Part shown: positions 7,989 through 16,479 of the stretch, one piece after another | Numbering within the stretch: position 1 is the first letter of the stretch | Layout: the number at the start of each line of letters is the position of its first letter | NCBI GenBank assembly: GCA_964403525.1 | Contig: CAYOGE010000004.1 | Coordinates: 1-64,000, forward strand | Reading direction: 5' to 3' | Source of the DNA: JAJTGZ01 sp964403525 | GTDB taxonomy: Bacteria > Planctomycetota > Phycisphaerae > Phycisphaerales > UBA1924 | DNA: 64,000 nt | The notes under the pieces: generated by a model | What the model was told of the DNA's origin: nothing | What the model saw: the letters and a program-made list of their open reading frames with translations, nothing else | Databases searched by the model: none | Translations under genes and position numbers: made by a program

Positions 7989-10229
7989 CTACTTGCTGTC
8001 GAGCATGCCGAGCTGCCACATGAGGAAGATGCGCTGGTCGGCCGCGTCACGGATGCGGAGATTCAGCGGCTTGCCCTGGCCGTGGCCACCCTCGCGGTCG
8101 ACCCACAGGAGAATGGGTTTCTCTTTCGGATCGCTTGACGTCGCGGCCTGCATGGCGGCGGCCATCTTGCGTGCGTGCAGGGCGTGGACGCGGGTGTCGT
8201 TCTCGCCCGCGGTGAAGAGGATGGCGGGGTAGGGGTAGTTCGGCTTGATGTTCTGGTACGGGGAGTACTTGATGATCCAGCCGAAGTCTGCCTCCTTCTC
8301 GGCCGTTCCATATTCGCCGACCCAGTAGCGGGCCATGAGGAAGTTCTGGAACCGCACCATGTCCAGCAGCGGCACAGCGCAGATGATGGCGTTGAACAGC
8401 TCTGGGCGCTGGGTCATCATCGCGCCCATGAGCAGACCGCCGTTGCTGCCGCCGGTTGCTGCGAGCCGCTTGGGGTTGGTGTACTTGTTGGCGATGAGCC
8501 ATTCAGCGGCACCGATCATGTCGTCGAAGACGTTCTGCTTGTTGCCGAGCATGCCCGCTTCGTGCCACGCCTTGCCGTACTCGCCGCCGCCGCGAAGGTT
8601 GGGGAGCGCGTAGACACCGCCGGCGTCGAGCCACTGGAAGAGCGTGGCGGAGAAGTTGGGGGTCATCGAGATGTCGAAGCCGCCGTAGGCGTTGAGGATC
8701 GTCGGGTTGTTGCCGTCGAGCTTCAGGCCCTTCTTGTGGACGAGGAACATGGTGACGGGCGTGCCGTCCTTGCTGCTGTAGGTGACCTGGTTGACCTCGA
8801 CGGTCGAGGGATCAACGGGAACCTCGGGCTTCTCCCACACGGTCGGCTCGGCGCCCGCGTTGGCCAGATCGATCTTGAAGATCGTGGGCGGGTAGTTGAA
8901 GCTGGTGAAAGAGAGGAACGCCTCGGTGCGGTCGTCCTCGGTGCTGATGCCCGCGGTGCCGATGCCGGGGAGGCGCACCTCGGTGCCGGGTGTGCCGTCC
9001 ATCGCGAACGTGCGGATGCGCGTGGAAGCCTTCTCTTCGTAGCTGGCGACGATCATCCCCTTGGCGAGGCCGAAGCCCTTGAGCGTGGCGTCCTTGGACT
9101 CGGGGACGACGACCTTCCAGTTCTCCTCCTCGGGGTGGTTGAGGTTAACGGCGACGATCTGGTTGCGCGGGGCCTTGTAGTCGGTGATCATGTAGAACGT
9201 GTCACCGTGGATCTCGCCGTTGAATTTGTTGGGGGCACCGACCTTGATGACCTTGCGGGCGTTGTTGACCGGCGTGCCCCAGGTGTTCTCCTTCAAATCG
9301 ACGCACCAGATGTCCTGCGACGAACCGCCTGTCCAGTAGTTGAGGACCATCCAGCGCGCGTCCTTGCTGAAGTACGCGCCGGGACCCCAGGTCGTGGCGA
9401 GTTCTTTGTTCTCGGCCACGGTGAACTGGCGGAAGAGGAGCGGATCACCCTTGGGGTTGTAGCCGAGGATGTGCACGCGGATCTGGGCCGAGTAGGGGTT
9501 GTTGACGTCGCCGAGGCGCTCGTAGAAGAACCCCTTGTTGCCGGGGAGCCACTCGATGACGTTGGCCTTGCCCTCGATCTGGTCGGGCAGCCACATGCCG
9601 GTATTGGTATCGATGACATAAACGGTGGTGTTCTCATCGCCCGCCTTGTAGAGCCCGACGGCGAGGTACTTGCCGTCTTGTGAGGGAGCCATGCCGCCGA
9701 TGGCCGTGAGGCCGGTCGGGTCGAACTGAGCGGGGTCGAAGAGCACCTTCGCCTTGTCGTGCGACTTGTGGCGCGCGTAGATCGTCGGCTGGTTGGCGCT
9801 CCCCTCGCGCTTGGTGTAGAAGTACCACTCGCCTCGCATCGCGGGGGCGGAGACGGTGCCAACCTCCATCAGCGGGCGCAGCTTCTCTTCCAGCGCCTTG
9901 CGCCCGGGGAGGTTGTCCAGCACACTCCGCGTGTAGTTGTTCTGGGCCTCGGTCCAGGCGTCAACCTCTGCGGTGCGCTTGCCCATGGCGTTGGGGTCGC
10001 TGTTGTCCCCCTCGAGCCAGCGGTAGTTGTCGATGAGCTTTCGCCCGAAGATCGTCTCTTCGACCGGGCGCTTTTCAGTCTTGGGCACGCTGAGCGGCCC
10101 GGAGGTCCCCGCGCCCGTGCCCCCGCCCGCCCTCGGCTGCTCATCGGCCATCAGCACCCCTCCACAGACGGCCCCAGCCGCCGCGACAACCAGAAATCCG
10201 ACCTTCCACGAGTGTTGCAGAATCGCCAT
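7989..10229 (-). CDS. Prolyl oligopeptidase (S9A), exported
   Basis: The product is 746 aa from the ATG at 10229, which has GGAGG 9 nt upstream; the longer frame from a GTG at 10247 would contain that ribosome site. It starts with a signal peptide (FLVVAAAGAVCGGVLMA). The N-terminal half is the beta-propeller of the family. The alpha/beta-hydrolase half carries the nucleophile motif GGSNGGLLMG, the acidic residue in FTAGENDTRVHALHARKM and the histidine in REGGHGQGK. It cleaves after proline in short peptides, here probably in the periplasm. Family members are about 700 aa, so the length is normal. It is transcribed alone and divergently from the gene at 10409. Confidence 0.93.
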   Translation of the reverse strand: MAILQHSWKVGFLVVAAAGAVCGGVLMADEQPRAGGGTGAGTSGPLSVPKTEKRPVEETIFGRKLIDNYRWLEGDNSDPNAMGKRTAEVDAWTEAQNNYTRSVLDNLPGRKALEEKLRPLMEVGTVSAPAMRGEWYFYTKREGSANQPTIYARHKSHDKAKVLFDPAQFDPTGLTAIGGMAPSQDGKYLAVGLYKAGDENTTVYVIDTNTGMWLPDQIEGKANVIEWLPGNKGFFYERLGDVNNPYSAQIRVHILGYNPKGDPLLFRQFTVAENKELATTWGPGAYFSKDARWMVLNYWTGGSSQDIWCVDLKENTWGTPVNNARKVIKVGAPNKFNGEIHGDTFYMITDYKAPRNQIVAVNLNHPEEENWKVVVPESKDATLKGFGLAKGMIVASYEEKASTRIRTFAMDGTPGTEVRLPGIGTAGISTEDDRTEAFLSFTSFNYPPTIFKIDLANAGAEPTVWEKPEVPVDPSTVEVNQVTYSSKDGTPVTMFLVHKKGLKLDGNNPTILNAYGGFDISMTPNFSATLFQWLDAGGVYALPNLRGGGEYGKAWHEAGMLGNKQNVFDDMIGAAEWLIANKYTNPKRLAATGGSNGGLLMGAMMTQRPELFNAIICAVPLLDMVRFQNFLMARYWVGEYGTAEKEADFGWIIKYSPYQNIKPNYPYPAILFTAGENDTRVHALHARKMAAAMQAATSSDPKEKPILLWVDREGGHGQGKPLNLRIRDAADQRIFLMWQLGMLDSK

Positions 10230-10298
10230 TTCGAGGCCTCCGTTCACGAATCACCGAACACTAGACCGGTTCTACCCGCGCGATGAAGAAGGTGGGTG

Positions 10299-10317
10299 CG
10301 GTGACGGACCGTCACCG
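10299..10317. promoter_or_regulatory. 19-bp perfect palindrome in a divergent intergenic region
   Basis: CGGTGACGGACCGTCACCG is a perfect odd palindrome lying midway between the divergent starts at 10229 and 10409. Its length and place suit a dimeric repressor operator. No regulator gene is adjacent. Confidence 0.4.
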
Positions 10318-10408
10318 GCGTACCTTTCTACCCGCCCGGCTCAGCGGCCGGGGTGTCCGCGGGCGGAACTTCCCGAATGGGAACCGAGCGCTACCTGGAG
10401 ATAGATGC

Positions 10409-10903
10409 ATGGGCGTGTTCGATCTGTTCAAGAAAAAGGATGGTCCCAGCCGCACCGCTCTTATCGGGGCACCCGGCCCGGCGTTCTTTGACATGCTCGG
10501 AAAGAAGGTCTCCGCCGCCGGGGCGACGCTGAGCCCAGAGAGCATCGAGAACATCCGCTCCGTCCTCTCGCCGCTGGCAAAGATGGGCGCCGACATCGAC
10601 GCGCAGCTCGAGAAGATCACGATCGATGTAGACAAGTCTGGACGGCCGGATCGGCTGGTGATCCGCACGATGGTGGCCGGGAAGCCGATGGGGCCGCAGA
10701 CGACCTTCGACGTGACAGCCGTTGACGCCAAGTCGTGCCGCGTGAAGGGGCACATGACCATGCCGTCGGGCGGGGGGATCAAGGACAAGCTGCTGATGGC
10801 CGGCCTGGCGCGGAAGCTGGAGTCTGACAGCCGCATCGCGTTCGACAAACCGATCGCCGACGCGGCGAAGACGCTCGGCGCCAGCGTGAAGTTCGAGGAT
10901 TGA
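10409..10903 (+). CDS. Conserved hypothetical protein, 164 aa
   Basis: The start is the ATG at 10409, with TGGAG about 9 nt upstream; a longer frame from 10283 has no ribosome site. The protein begins MGVFDLFKKKDGPS, a short amphipathic start often seen in cytoplasmic planctomycete proteins. It then alternates short helices and strands (QLEKITIDVDKSGRPDRLVIRT; TTFDVTAVDAKSCRVKGHMT) with no membrane segment, signal peptide or recognisable catalytic motif. I do not recognise the family. It is divergent from the oligopeptidase, with a perfect palindrome between them that could regulate either gene. Confidence 0.7.
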   Translation: MGVFDLFKKKDGPSRTALIGAPGPAFFDMLGKKVSAAGATLSPESIENIRSVLSPLAKMGADIDAQLEKITIDVDKSGRPDRLVIRTMVAGKPMGPQTTFDVTAVDAKSCRVKGHMTMPSGGGIKDKLLMAGLARKLESDSRIAFDKPIADAAKTLGASVKFED

Positions 10904-11044
10904 GCGGCCCGGGCCGCGCAACCCCGGCGCGCTCAGCCTGAGAATTCGTGACAGTCGGTCGAGCCCGTTGCCGCATGTGCTTGCGGCGGCTGGTCGCTGT
11001 GGCTTTTCGCCGACCATTCTCTCACTAGGCTCAAGGAGAGCACC

Positions 11045-12400
11045 ATGTCACACTCCGCTTCATTCCGCCCCACCGGCACATTCGCACTGGTTGCGCTCGC
11101 CACCGGCGGCGCGCTCGCCGCGCCCGACTTCGGGCCGGCGACAAACTACGCAGCGCCTGCGCGGCCGAGCGTCAGCACGCTCGCGGACTTTGACGGCGAC
11201 GGCGATACCGACATCGCTGTGACGACCGACAACCCGGACAAGATCTCGATCTTCTTCAACGTGGCCGGGCAGTTCAACGGTGCGCCGGTGAACATCCTGA
11301 CCGGCGCGGGGACGGGCGCTGACAGCGTTGTCAGCGCCGACATCGACGGCGATGGCGACGCCGATCTACTGGTTGTGCTCAAGAACTCGCAAACGGTACG
11401 GGTCTACCTCAACAACGGGCTTGGTGCCTTCACCGCGGGCGCTTCGCTGGCGGTTGGCGACCGGCCCCAGGGGCTGGTCGTCACCGACCGTAACGGCGAC
11501 GGCGTCCCAGACTTTGCCCTGGTGAACCGCAACGACAACACCATGATGCTCATCGACTACTCGGCCGGCGTGCTCAGCGCGGTCACCCTCCCCACGGGCA
11601 ACGAGCCACGGGCTGTCGCCTTCGGACGCTTCAACGCCGACGGGTTCGTCGACATGGTCGTGACAAACCACGACGACGCCACGGTCTCGGTGCGCCTCAA
11701 CGACGGGAGCGGCGGCTTCGGGCCCGCGACAAGCTACAGCGTCGGCGGGGTGGTCAAGCCGGACGGCGTCGCTACCGGCGACCTTGACGGGGACGGCGAC
11801 ATCGACTTTGCGGTGACCACCGGAGATGCGAACCTCGGGCTCAGCTTCGTCTCGATCTTCCTCAACAGCGGCAACGGCACGTTCACCGGCCCGACCAACA
11901 TCTCAACGCTCGGCCAGAACGGTGGGGCGCTCGCGATCGCCGACCTGGACATGGACGGCGACAACGACATCGCCGTGGTGAATCAGGACTCGTCAACGCT
12001 GGCGTTGCTCGGCAACAACGGCGCTGGCGGCTTCGCAGTGGTGCAGCCGCTGACGCAGGTCGGCGCCGGCGCGGGCCACCTCTCGCTGGGCATGCTCGAC
12101 GGCAACGTCTCGCTCGACGCCGTCGTCACCAACCGCGACGCCGGCACCGTCTCGGTGGTGATGAACCTCTCGACGCCACCGGTGGTCGCGTGCGGGCCGG
12201 CCGATGTCGGCGGCACCGGCGCGTCGGCCGGGTTTGACGGCCTGCTCAACAACAACGACTTCATCGTTTACATCGACCGCTTCTTCGCCGGGAACGCGTC
12301 GGCCGACATCGGCACCACCGGCGGCGTGCCCGGCGCAGACGGCCAGTTTGACAACAACGACTTTATCGTCTTCATCGACTGGTTCTTCGCCGGCTGCTGA
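11045..12400 (+). CDS. Secreted FG-GAP/VCBS repeat protein with GC-type dockerin anchor
   Basis: AAGGAG lies 6 nt before the ATG. A signal peptide covers about residues 1-26 (ALVALATGGALAAP). About seven repeats of the form D(F/I/L)DGDGD.D(I/L).V follow (for example TLADFDGDGDTDIAVT and DLDGDGDIDFAVT), the calcium-binding FG-GAP/VCBS beta-propeller. The C-terminal 70 residues hold two NNDFIV(Y/F)ID copies, start with CGPADVG and end GC, the same GC-type dockerin module as the protein at 3915. It is an extracellular or surface-anchored propeller, probably binding or adhesive. The partner recognised by the dockerin-like tail is not in this window. Confidence 0.87.
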   Translation: MSHSASFRPTGTFALVALATGGALAAPDFGPATNYAAPARPSVSTLADFDGDGDTDIAVTTDNPDKISIFFNVAGQFNGAPVNILTGAGTGADSVVSADIDGDGDADLLVVLKNSQTVRVYLNNGLGAFTAGASLAVGDRPQGLVVTDRNGDGVPDFALVNRNDNTMMLIDYSAGVLSAVTLPTGNEPRAVAFGRFNADGFVDMVVTNHDDATVSVRLNDGSGGFGPATSYSVGGVVKPDGVATGDLDGDGDIDFAVTTGDANLGLSFVSIFLNSGNGTFTGPTNISTLGQNGGALAIADLDMDGDNDIAVVNQDSSTLALLGNNGAGGFAVVQPLTQVGAGAGHLSLGMLDGNVSLDAVVTNRDAGTVSVVMNLSTPPVVACGPADVGGTGASAGFDGLLNNNDFIVYIDRFFAGNASADIGTTGGVPGADGQFDNNDFIVFIDWFFAGC

Positions 12401-12437
12401 GGGAACGGCGGATGCGGCTGACACGATCATCCCTTTC

Positions 12438-12475
12438 GGGCTCCGGCGCCTAGGCGTGCCGGGGCCCGTTTCTTG
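12438..12475 (+). terminator. Probable terminator after FG-GAP gene
   Basis: A 10-bp stem with one G-T pair (GGGCTCCGGC / GCCGGGGCCC, inner palindrome GCCTAGGC in the loop) is followed by GTTTCTTGTT. Confidence 0.6.
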
Positions 12476-12502
12476 TTCGACGACCACTCGCTCGCGCCGG
12501 CG

Positions 12503-13507
12503 TTATTGCACCAGCCCCTTGGTCAATCGCATGAAGGCGGTCTCAAGGTTGACGGCCTCTTCGGTGAACTGGGCCAGCCGGAAGCCGTTGTTGATGAGGA
12601 TGTTGGGGATGTCGGAGAGGTCCTGGCGGGCTGTGCCGTTGGCCGCCGGGCCGGTCCCGCTTGAGCCGGGGGCCATGCCGTCGAAGTTCACCTGGATCAG
12701 CGGGAGCGTCACGCCGCCCATCTGCGGACCCTGGCCCTCGTTGATCTGCACCTTTGTCACTCCCGGCAGCTTGCTCAGCAGTTCCGCGGCCTGCTGGTGC
12801 CTGCCCGTCACGGCGACCTGCACCACCTGGCCCATCTTCGCGCGGCGCACGGCCTCGGCCACGCCGCCGGAGAAGAGCAGCTGGCCGCGCTCGATGATCC
12901 CGACGGTGTTGCACATCTCCGCGAGTTCTGGGAGGATGTGGCTGGAGATGACGATGGTCTTGCCCATGCGCTTGAGCTCCTTGAGCAGCTCGCGCATCTC
13001 GACGCGGGCGCGCGGGTCCAGGCCGCTGGCGGGCTCGTCCATCAGCAGCACCTTGGGGTCGTGCAGCAGAACGCGGGCGACGCTGAGGCGCTGCTGCATG
13101 CCGCGCGAGAGGCTGTTGACCTCGGCGGTGGCCTTGTAGTTAAGGTCCGTCAGGTCGAGCACATCCTGCACCACTTGCTTGCGCTTCTTGCCGTGGATGC
13201 TGTAACAGGCGGCGAAGAACTCGAGGTACTCAACCACGACCATGTCGGTGTAGGCGCCCATGAAGTCGGGCACGTACCCGATGATCGGGCGGATCTGCCG
13301 GTTCTGGTATCCGACGGTGAGCCCGTCGATCATCGCCTGGCCGCTGCTGGGCTTCAGCAGCGTTGCGAGGATCTTGATCGTCGTGGTCTTGCCGGCGCCG
13401 TTTGGGCCGATGAAGCCGAAGCAGTCCCCCTGGTTGATCGCCAGGTTCAGGTTGTCAAGCGCGGTGAAGTCACCGTACTTCTTGGTCAGGTTGATCGTCT
13501 CGATCAT
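12503..13507 (-). CDS. ABC transporter ATP-binding protein (ABC-2/gliding type)
   Basis: The product is 334 aa from the ATG at 13507 (MIETINLTKKYG). It contains Walker A GPNGAGKTT, signature LSRGMQQRL, Walker B VLLMDEPASGLD and the switch His in TIVISSHILPEL. The last 110 residues form the C-terminal extension typical of ABC-2 exporter ATPases. No permease gene is adjacent. It follows an 820-aa membrane protein on the same strand by 75 bp. It could energise the GldF-GldG type membrane protein whose 3' end opens this window, but that is inference from family only. Confidence 0.9.
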   Translation of the reverse strand: MIETINLTKKYGDFTALDNLNLAINQGDCFGFIGPNGAGKTTTIKILATLLKPSSGQAMIDGLTVGYQNRQIRPIIGYVPDFMGAYTDMVVVEYLEFFAACYSIHGKKRKQVVQDVLDLTDLNYKATAEVNSLSRGMQQRLSVARVLLHDPKVLLMDEPASGLDPRARVEMRELLKELKRMGKTIVISSHILPELAEMCNTVGIIERGQLLFSGGVAEAVRRAKMGQVVQVAVTGRHQQAAELLSKLPGVTKVQINEGQGPQMGGVTLPLIQVNFDGMAPGSSGTGPAANGTARQDLSDIPNILINNGFRLAQFTEEAVNLETAFMRLTKGLVQ

Positions 13508-13582
13508 CGGCACGCTTGCACACTCCGGTCCTGCCTGGGCTGCACCCACTGGCACGCACACTTCAGTCCATGTTCGCTCTGT

Positions 13583-16045
13583 TCAATTCCCGGTAATCCT
13601 CGGCGGGTTGTCTGGCAGCGGGTAGACCCACCTCACCACGGTTCGTCCCGTGGTCCCCATGGGGTCGCCGTTGAGCGTCAGCGGCACGGGAGATGGGGCG
13701 TTCTCCATCTGGCCGATCACGATCACGCACGGGCGCGTGAACCATCGCGAAAGGTCAAATCGGTGCGCATCCGCCCGCTGGGCGAGCACCTGGCGATTGT
13801 CGCTGCGCGCATCGGGGGGCTCGAGCACGCCGTAGAGCGAGAGGGCCGTCAATCGCTGAGAAATCGACGTGGGCGAGTAGACCGGCTGCGCGCCGCCGGT
13901 GGTCGACCGGCTGCCGCTGGGGTTAAACGACATCGGGTCGAAGTTATCGCTCACCTGGCCGACGAGGTCTGTGAGCAGGCTGCTGGTGCGCCCCGGCGAA
14001 GAAAGTGGGAACCAGAGCTGTCCGGGCGGATCGATCGCGAGAACCTCACCCGGCTTCCATTCGGCACGCTGGTAGTAGTTGCCCTCGGTCTGCAACTGCC
14101 CGACGTAGCTCTCCTGCGCTCGCACGGGGCGCTGGCCACGGATCACCAGCACGTAGACGTCCTTGAGGCTCGTCGGCAACTCGTGCTTGAGCGAGCCCCC
14201 CACTCGCCAGCCGCGCGGCGTTTCATCGGGCGTGAGCGTGAGGGGCGCGGCACTGGCGCCGTCGTCGGTGAACGGGAGGGGCATCTTCCACGCCGGCCCG
14301 CCGAGCCACTCGCCGACGTAGTTTTTGGTGGTGGACCGCGCGGGGGTCAGCACCTTGTTTGGCGCGCGCCCGTTCTCGCCGTAGGCCTGTGAATCGGCGA
14401 AGGATGACGATGTCGCGGATGCGAGTTCGCTCGGCGCGGCGTCCCACGGCGCGAGGGTGTTGAATATTGGGTTCTTGGGATCACTCGCAGCGGCAGGGCT
14501 GCCGATACCGACTTCCATCATCCCGAAGCGCGGCAGCAAGACGCTCATCCAGACCTTGGCACGCTCGGTGTCCTGCCCGTAGACATGGTCAACGATCGTC
14601 ACGTGCTGGGCATCAAGCTTGCCCGGCTTGAGCAGTGTTGCACCGCCCCAGGCGACGGCGGTAAAGGCGATCCCGACGGCGACGAAGCCGACCCACGCAT
14701 GACGGGCGGCTTCCTTCCTCTTTGCGAACCAGAAACCAAGGGGTCCGGCGACAACCCAGTAGAGCGCGAAGAGCACGAACGCCAGCATCACGCCCGCGAA
14801 CGCCTGGCCCGTCTTGTTGATCAGGCCGGGGATGTCCTGATCGAGGGCACGCTGCTGGCGGTTGGTGAAGTTCTTTGGGCCCTTGTAGCCGGGCTCGCGG
14901 CTCTTGGCGACCTCGGCATCGCTGATCAGGCGGCCCCTGCGGCCCAGCACACGGTTCCAGAAAACGTCGGGCTTGACGGCGTTGAGGGCGTTGAGCGTCT
15001 GGCTCGCGACGTCGAGGCCGATCACCGTGACAGCCCCGCAGCCGACCGTGCGGCTGGTGACGATCGATTTGCCGTCGGGCCCGGCGAGGATGCGCGTGGC
15101 CTCGCCCGGCTTGGCGCCCGGGAGCGGCTCGAGCACCTGCACAACCGCCGAGGTCGGCAGGGCGGTGTCGTTGTCTGTCAGCAGCGGGCGATAGGGGTTG
15201 AGGTCAACATTCTCCAGTCGCTGCACGCTGACCTTGGGGAAGATGTCGGCGAGGGGCTGGGCAGGGTTGGTCCACGTCTGCCCAACGGCCGGCAGCACAA
15301 CGACCAGATGACCGCCGCGCATCACCCACTCGCGGATCGCGCGGGCGCGGTCGTCGGGGAGGTCGGTCGGCTCAAGGTCCGGGCCTGTGCCGGTCCAGAT
15401 GATGCAGTCCATCTGGCTCAGGCCCATCCATCGGTCGGGGATGGTGGCGACGGTCATGCCGACAAACTCAACACGCTCGTGCGCCATCGGGGCGTAGCCG
15501 CTGTTGTAACCCGCGTCGGTCGCGAAGTTCGCCATGCCGGCGAGGTTGCGCCCCACGATGCCAAAGAAGCCGACCCGCGCATCGATCGGCGCGGGGACGT
15601 TGAACTTGGCTCGTCCGAGCAGTTCCCCTGCGTTGGTGACGCCCGCCGCGCGTTGGGCAGAAGATGGCTCGGCCACCGTGTGGGCGGTGATCACAAACTC
15701 CTGCATCGTCACCGCGCTGAACGGGAGGCGGGCGTAGATCCAGGTTGGTTTCTTCTCTCCGCCGACCGCGAGCGTGCCCTGAAACAGCGTGGTGTCGCCG
15801 TCTGGGTCTGGCATGGCCAGTTCCAGCAGCACCTCGCGCGTGGTCTGACCGAGGTCCGTCACCTGGACCTGCACGCCGATCCACCCGCCGGGACGCGCCT
15901 TGCCGCCGACCCCCCACTGCAGAACCTTCAGGTCAACGCTCGCCCCATCCTGTGCCTGAACGCTCGCGCAGAGCAACAGCGTCAGCGAGAGGGCCGATAA
16001 CGCCTTCAGGAGCCGGTTGATAAAAGGCAAGCACGGAAGCGGCAT
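13583..16045 (-). CDS. Large membrane protein with signal peptide and GATase-like extracytoplasmic domain
   Basis: The product is 820 aa, counted from the ATG at 16045; an in-frame GTG at 16054 directly abuts a -10-like box. The signal peptide is LLKALSALSLTLLLCASVQA. A beta-rich domain follows (residues about 36-130), then a class I glutamine-amidotransferase-like region (about 155-350: DDRARAIREWVMRGGHLVVVLP) without an obvious catalytic Cys. Two membrane helices (about 415-438 and 450-471) precede a long C-terminal region on the outer face. The layout resembles planctomycete envelope proteins encoded beside ABC ATPases. The ATPase gene follows by 75 bp on the same strand. Exact function is unknown. 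Confidence 0.72.
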   Translation of the reverse strand: MPLPCLPFINRLLKALSALSLTLLLCASVQAQDGASVDLKVLQWGVGGKARPGGWIGVQVQVTDLGQTTREVLLELAMPDPDGDTTLFQGTLAVGGEKKPTWIYARLPFSAVTMQEFVITAHTVAEPSSAQRAAGVTNAGELLGRAKFNVPAPIDARVGFFGIVGRNLAGMANFATDAGYNSGYAPMAHERVEFVGMTVATIPDRWMGLSQMDCIIWTGTGPDLEPTDLPDDRARAIREWVMRGGHLVVVLPAVGQTWTNPAQPLADIFPKVSVQRLENVDLNPYRPLLTDNDTALPTSAVVQVLEPLPGAKPGEATRILAGPDGKSIVTSRTVGCGAVTVIGLDVASQTLNALNAVKPDVFWNRVLGRRGRLISDAEVAKSREPGYKGPKNFTNRQQRALDQDIPGLINKTGQAFAGVMLAFVLFALYWVVAGPLGFWFAKRKEAARHAWVGFVAVGIAFTAVAWGGATLLKPGKLDAQHVTIVDHVYGQDTERAKVWMSVLLPRFGMMEVGIGSPAAASDPKNPIFNTLAPWDAAPSELASATSSSFADSQAYGENGRAPNKVLTPARSTTKNYVGEWLGGPAWKMPLPFTDDGASAAPLTLTPDETPRGWRVGGSLKHELPTSLKDVYVLVIRGQRPVRAQESYVGQLQTEGNYYQRAEWKPGEVLAIDPPGQLWFPLSSPGRTSSLLTDLVGQVSDNFDPMSFNPSGSRSTTGGAQPVYSPTSISQRLTALSLYGVLEPPDARSDNRQVLAQRADAHRFDLSRWFTRPCVIVIGQMENAPSPVPLTLNGDPMGTTGRTVVRWVYPLPDNPPRITGN

Positions 16046-16054
16046 AGGCGGCAC

Positions 16055-16060
16055 AGTGTA
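16055..16060 (-). promoter_or_regulatory. -10-like TACACT near start of membrane-protein gene
   Basis: TACACT on the minus strand is 9 nt before the ATG at 16045 and directly before an in-frame GTG at 16054. It suggests a leaderless or near-leaderless transcript. Confidence 0.4.
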
Positions 16061-16101
16061 CGGACCAAAGGCGGAGGTTGTTTCAACCGAAGTAAGGAGC
16101 C

Positions 16102-16350
16102 ATGGGCGGACTCCCCCTCGAATCCTGGGCGTTGATCACGGTGATCGCGGCGGCGGCGGTCTTTGGCACCCTCTACATCCTCGCGTCGATCCTTCGCGAC
16201 GCCAGCCGGCGCGTGGAACTCTACAAGCGCGTCGCCGACCTGCGGGCCGAATACGCCCGCCAGGCGGCAGAGATGGCCGAACGCCGCACCAAGACACCCC
16301 AGTTTGTCGAGGTCGTCGAAGAAGCCCTGCCAGTGCGGCACGCAGCCTGA
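16102..16350 (+). CDS. Small single-pass membrane protein with coiled coil, 82 aa
   Basis: TAAGGAG lies 5 nt before the ATG, a good ribosome site that supports a real gene despite the size. Residues 8-30 (SWALITVIAAAAVFGTLYILASI) are one membrane helix. Residues 35-70 are charged and helical (VELYKRVADLRAEYARQAAEMAERR), likely a short coiled coil in the cytoplasm. No family is recognised. It is divergent from the 820-aa membrane protein by 56 bp and may work with it, but nothing in the sequence proves this. Confidence 0.7.
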   Translation: MGGLPLESWALITVIAAAAVFGTLYILASILRDASRRVELYKRVADLRAEYARQAAEMAERRTKTPQFVEVVEEALPVRHAA

Positions 16351-16479
16351 TTGGTCGCCCCCGGCGCTCCCCAAACCCGGTCTTCGGCCCCGATTTGCGC
16401 CGTCGGTCCGTGCACGATCGGCCTAGCGGTCGCCGTCTGAGCAACGTCTTGGTCGGTGGCGTTGCCGCGGGCGATCGGT

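Noticed and set aside
8175..9683. A 502-codon plus-strand frame over the oligopeptidase gene
   Set aside because: Antisense to a gene with a full catalytic triad and a strong ribosome site. No motif in the frame.
12797..16000. Two long plus-strand frames (to 14392 and from 14585)
   Set aside because: They are shadows of the ABC ATPase and the 820-aa membrane protein, with Arg/His/Gly-rich, motif-free translations.
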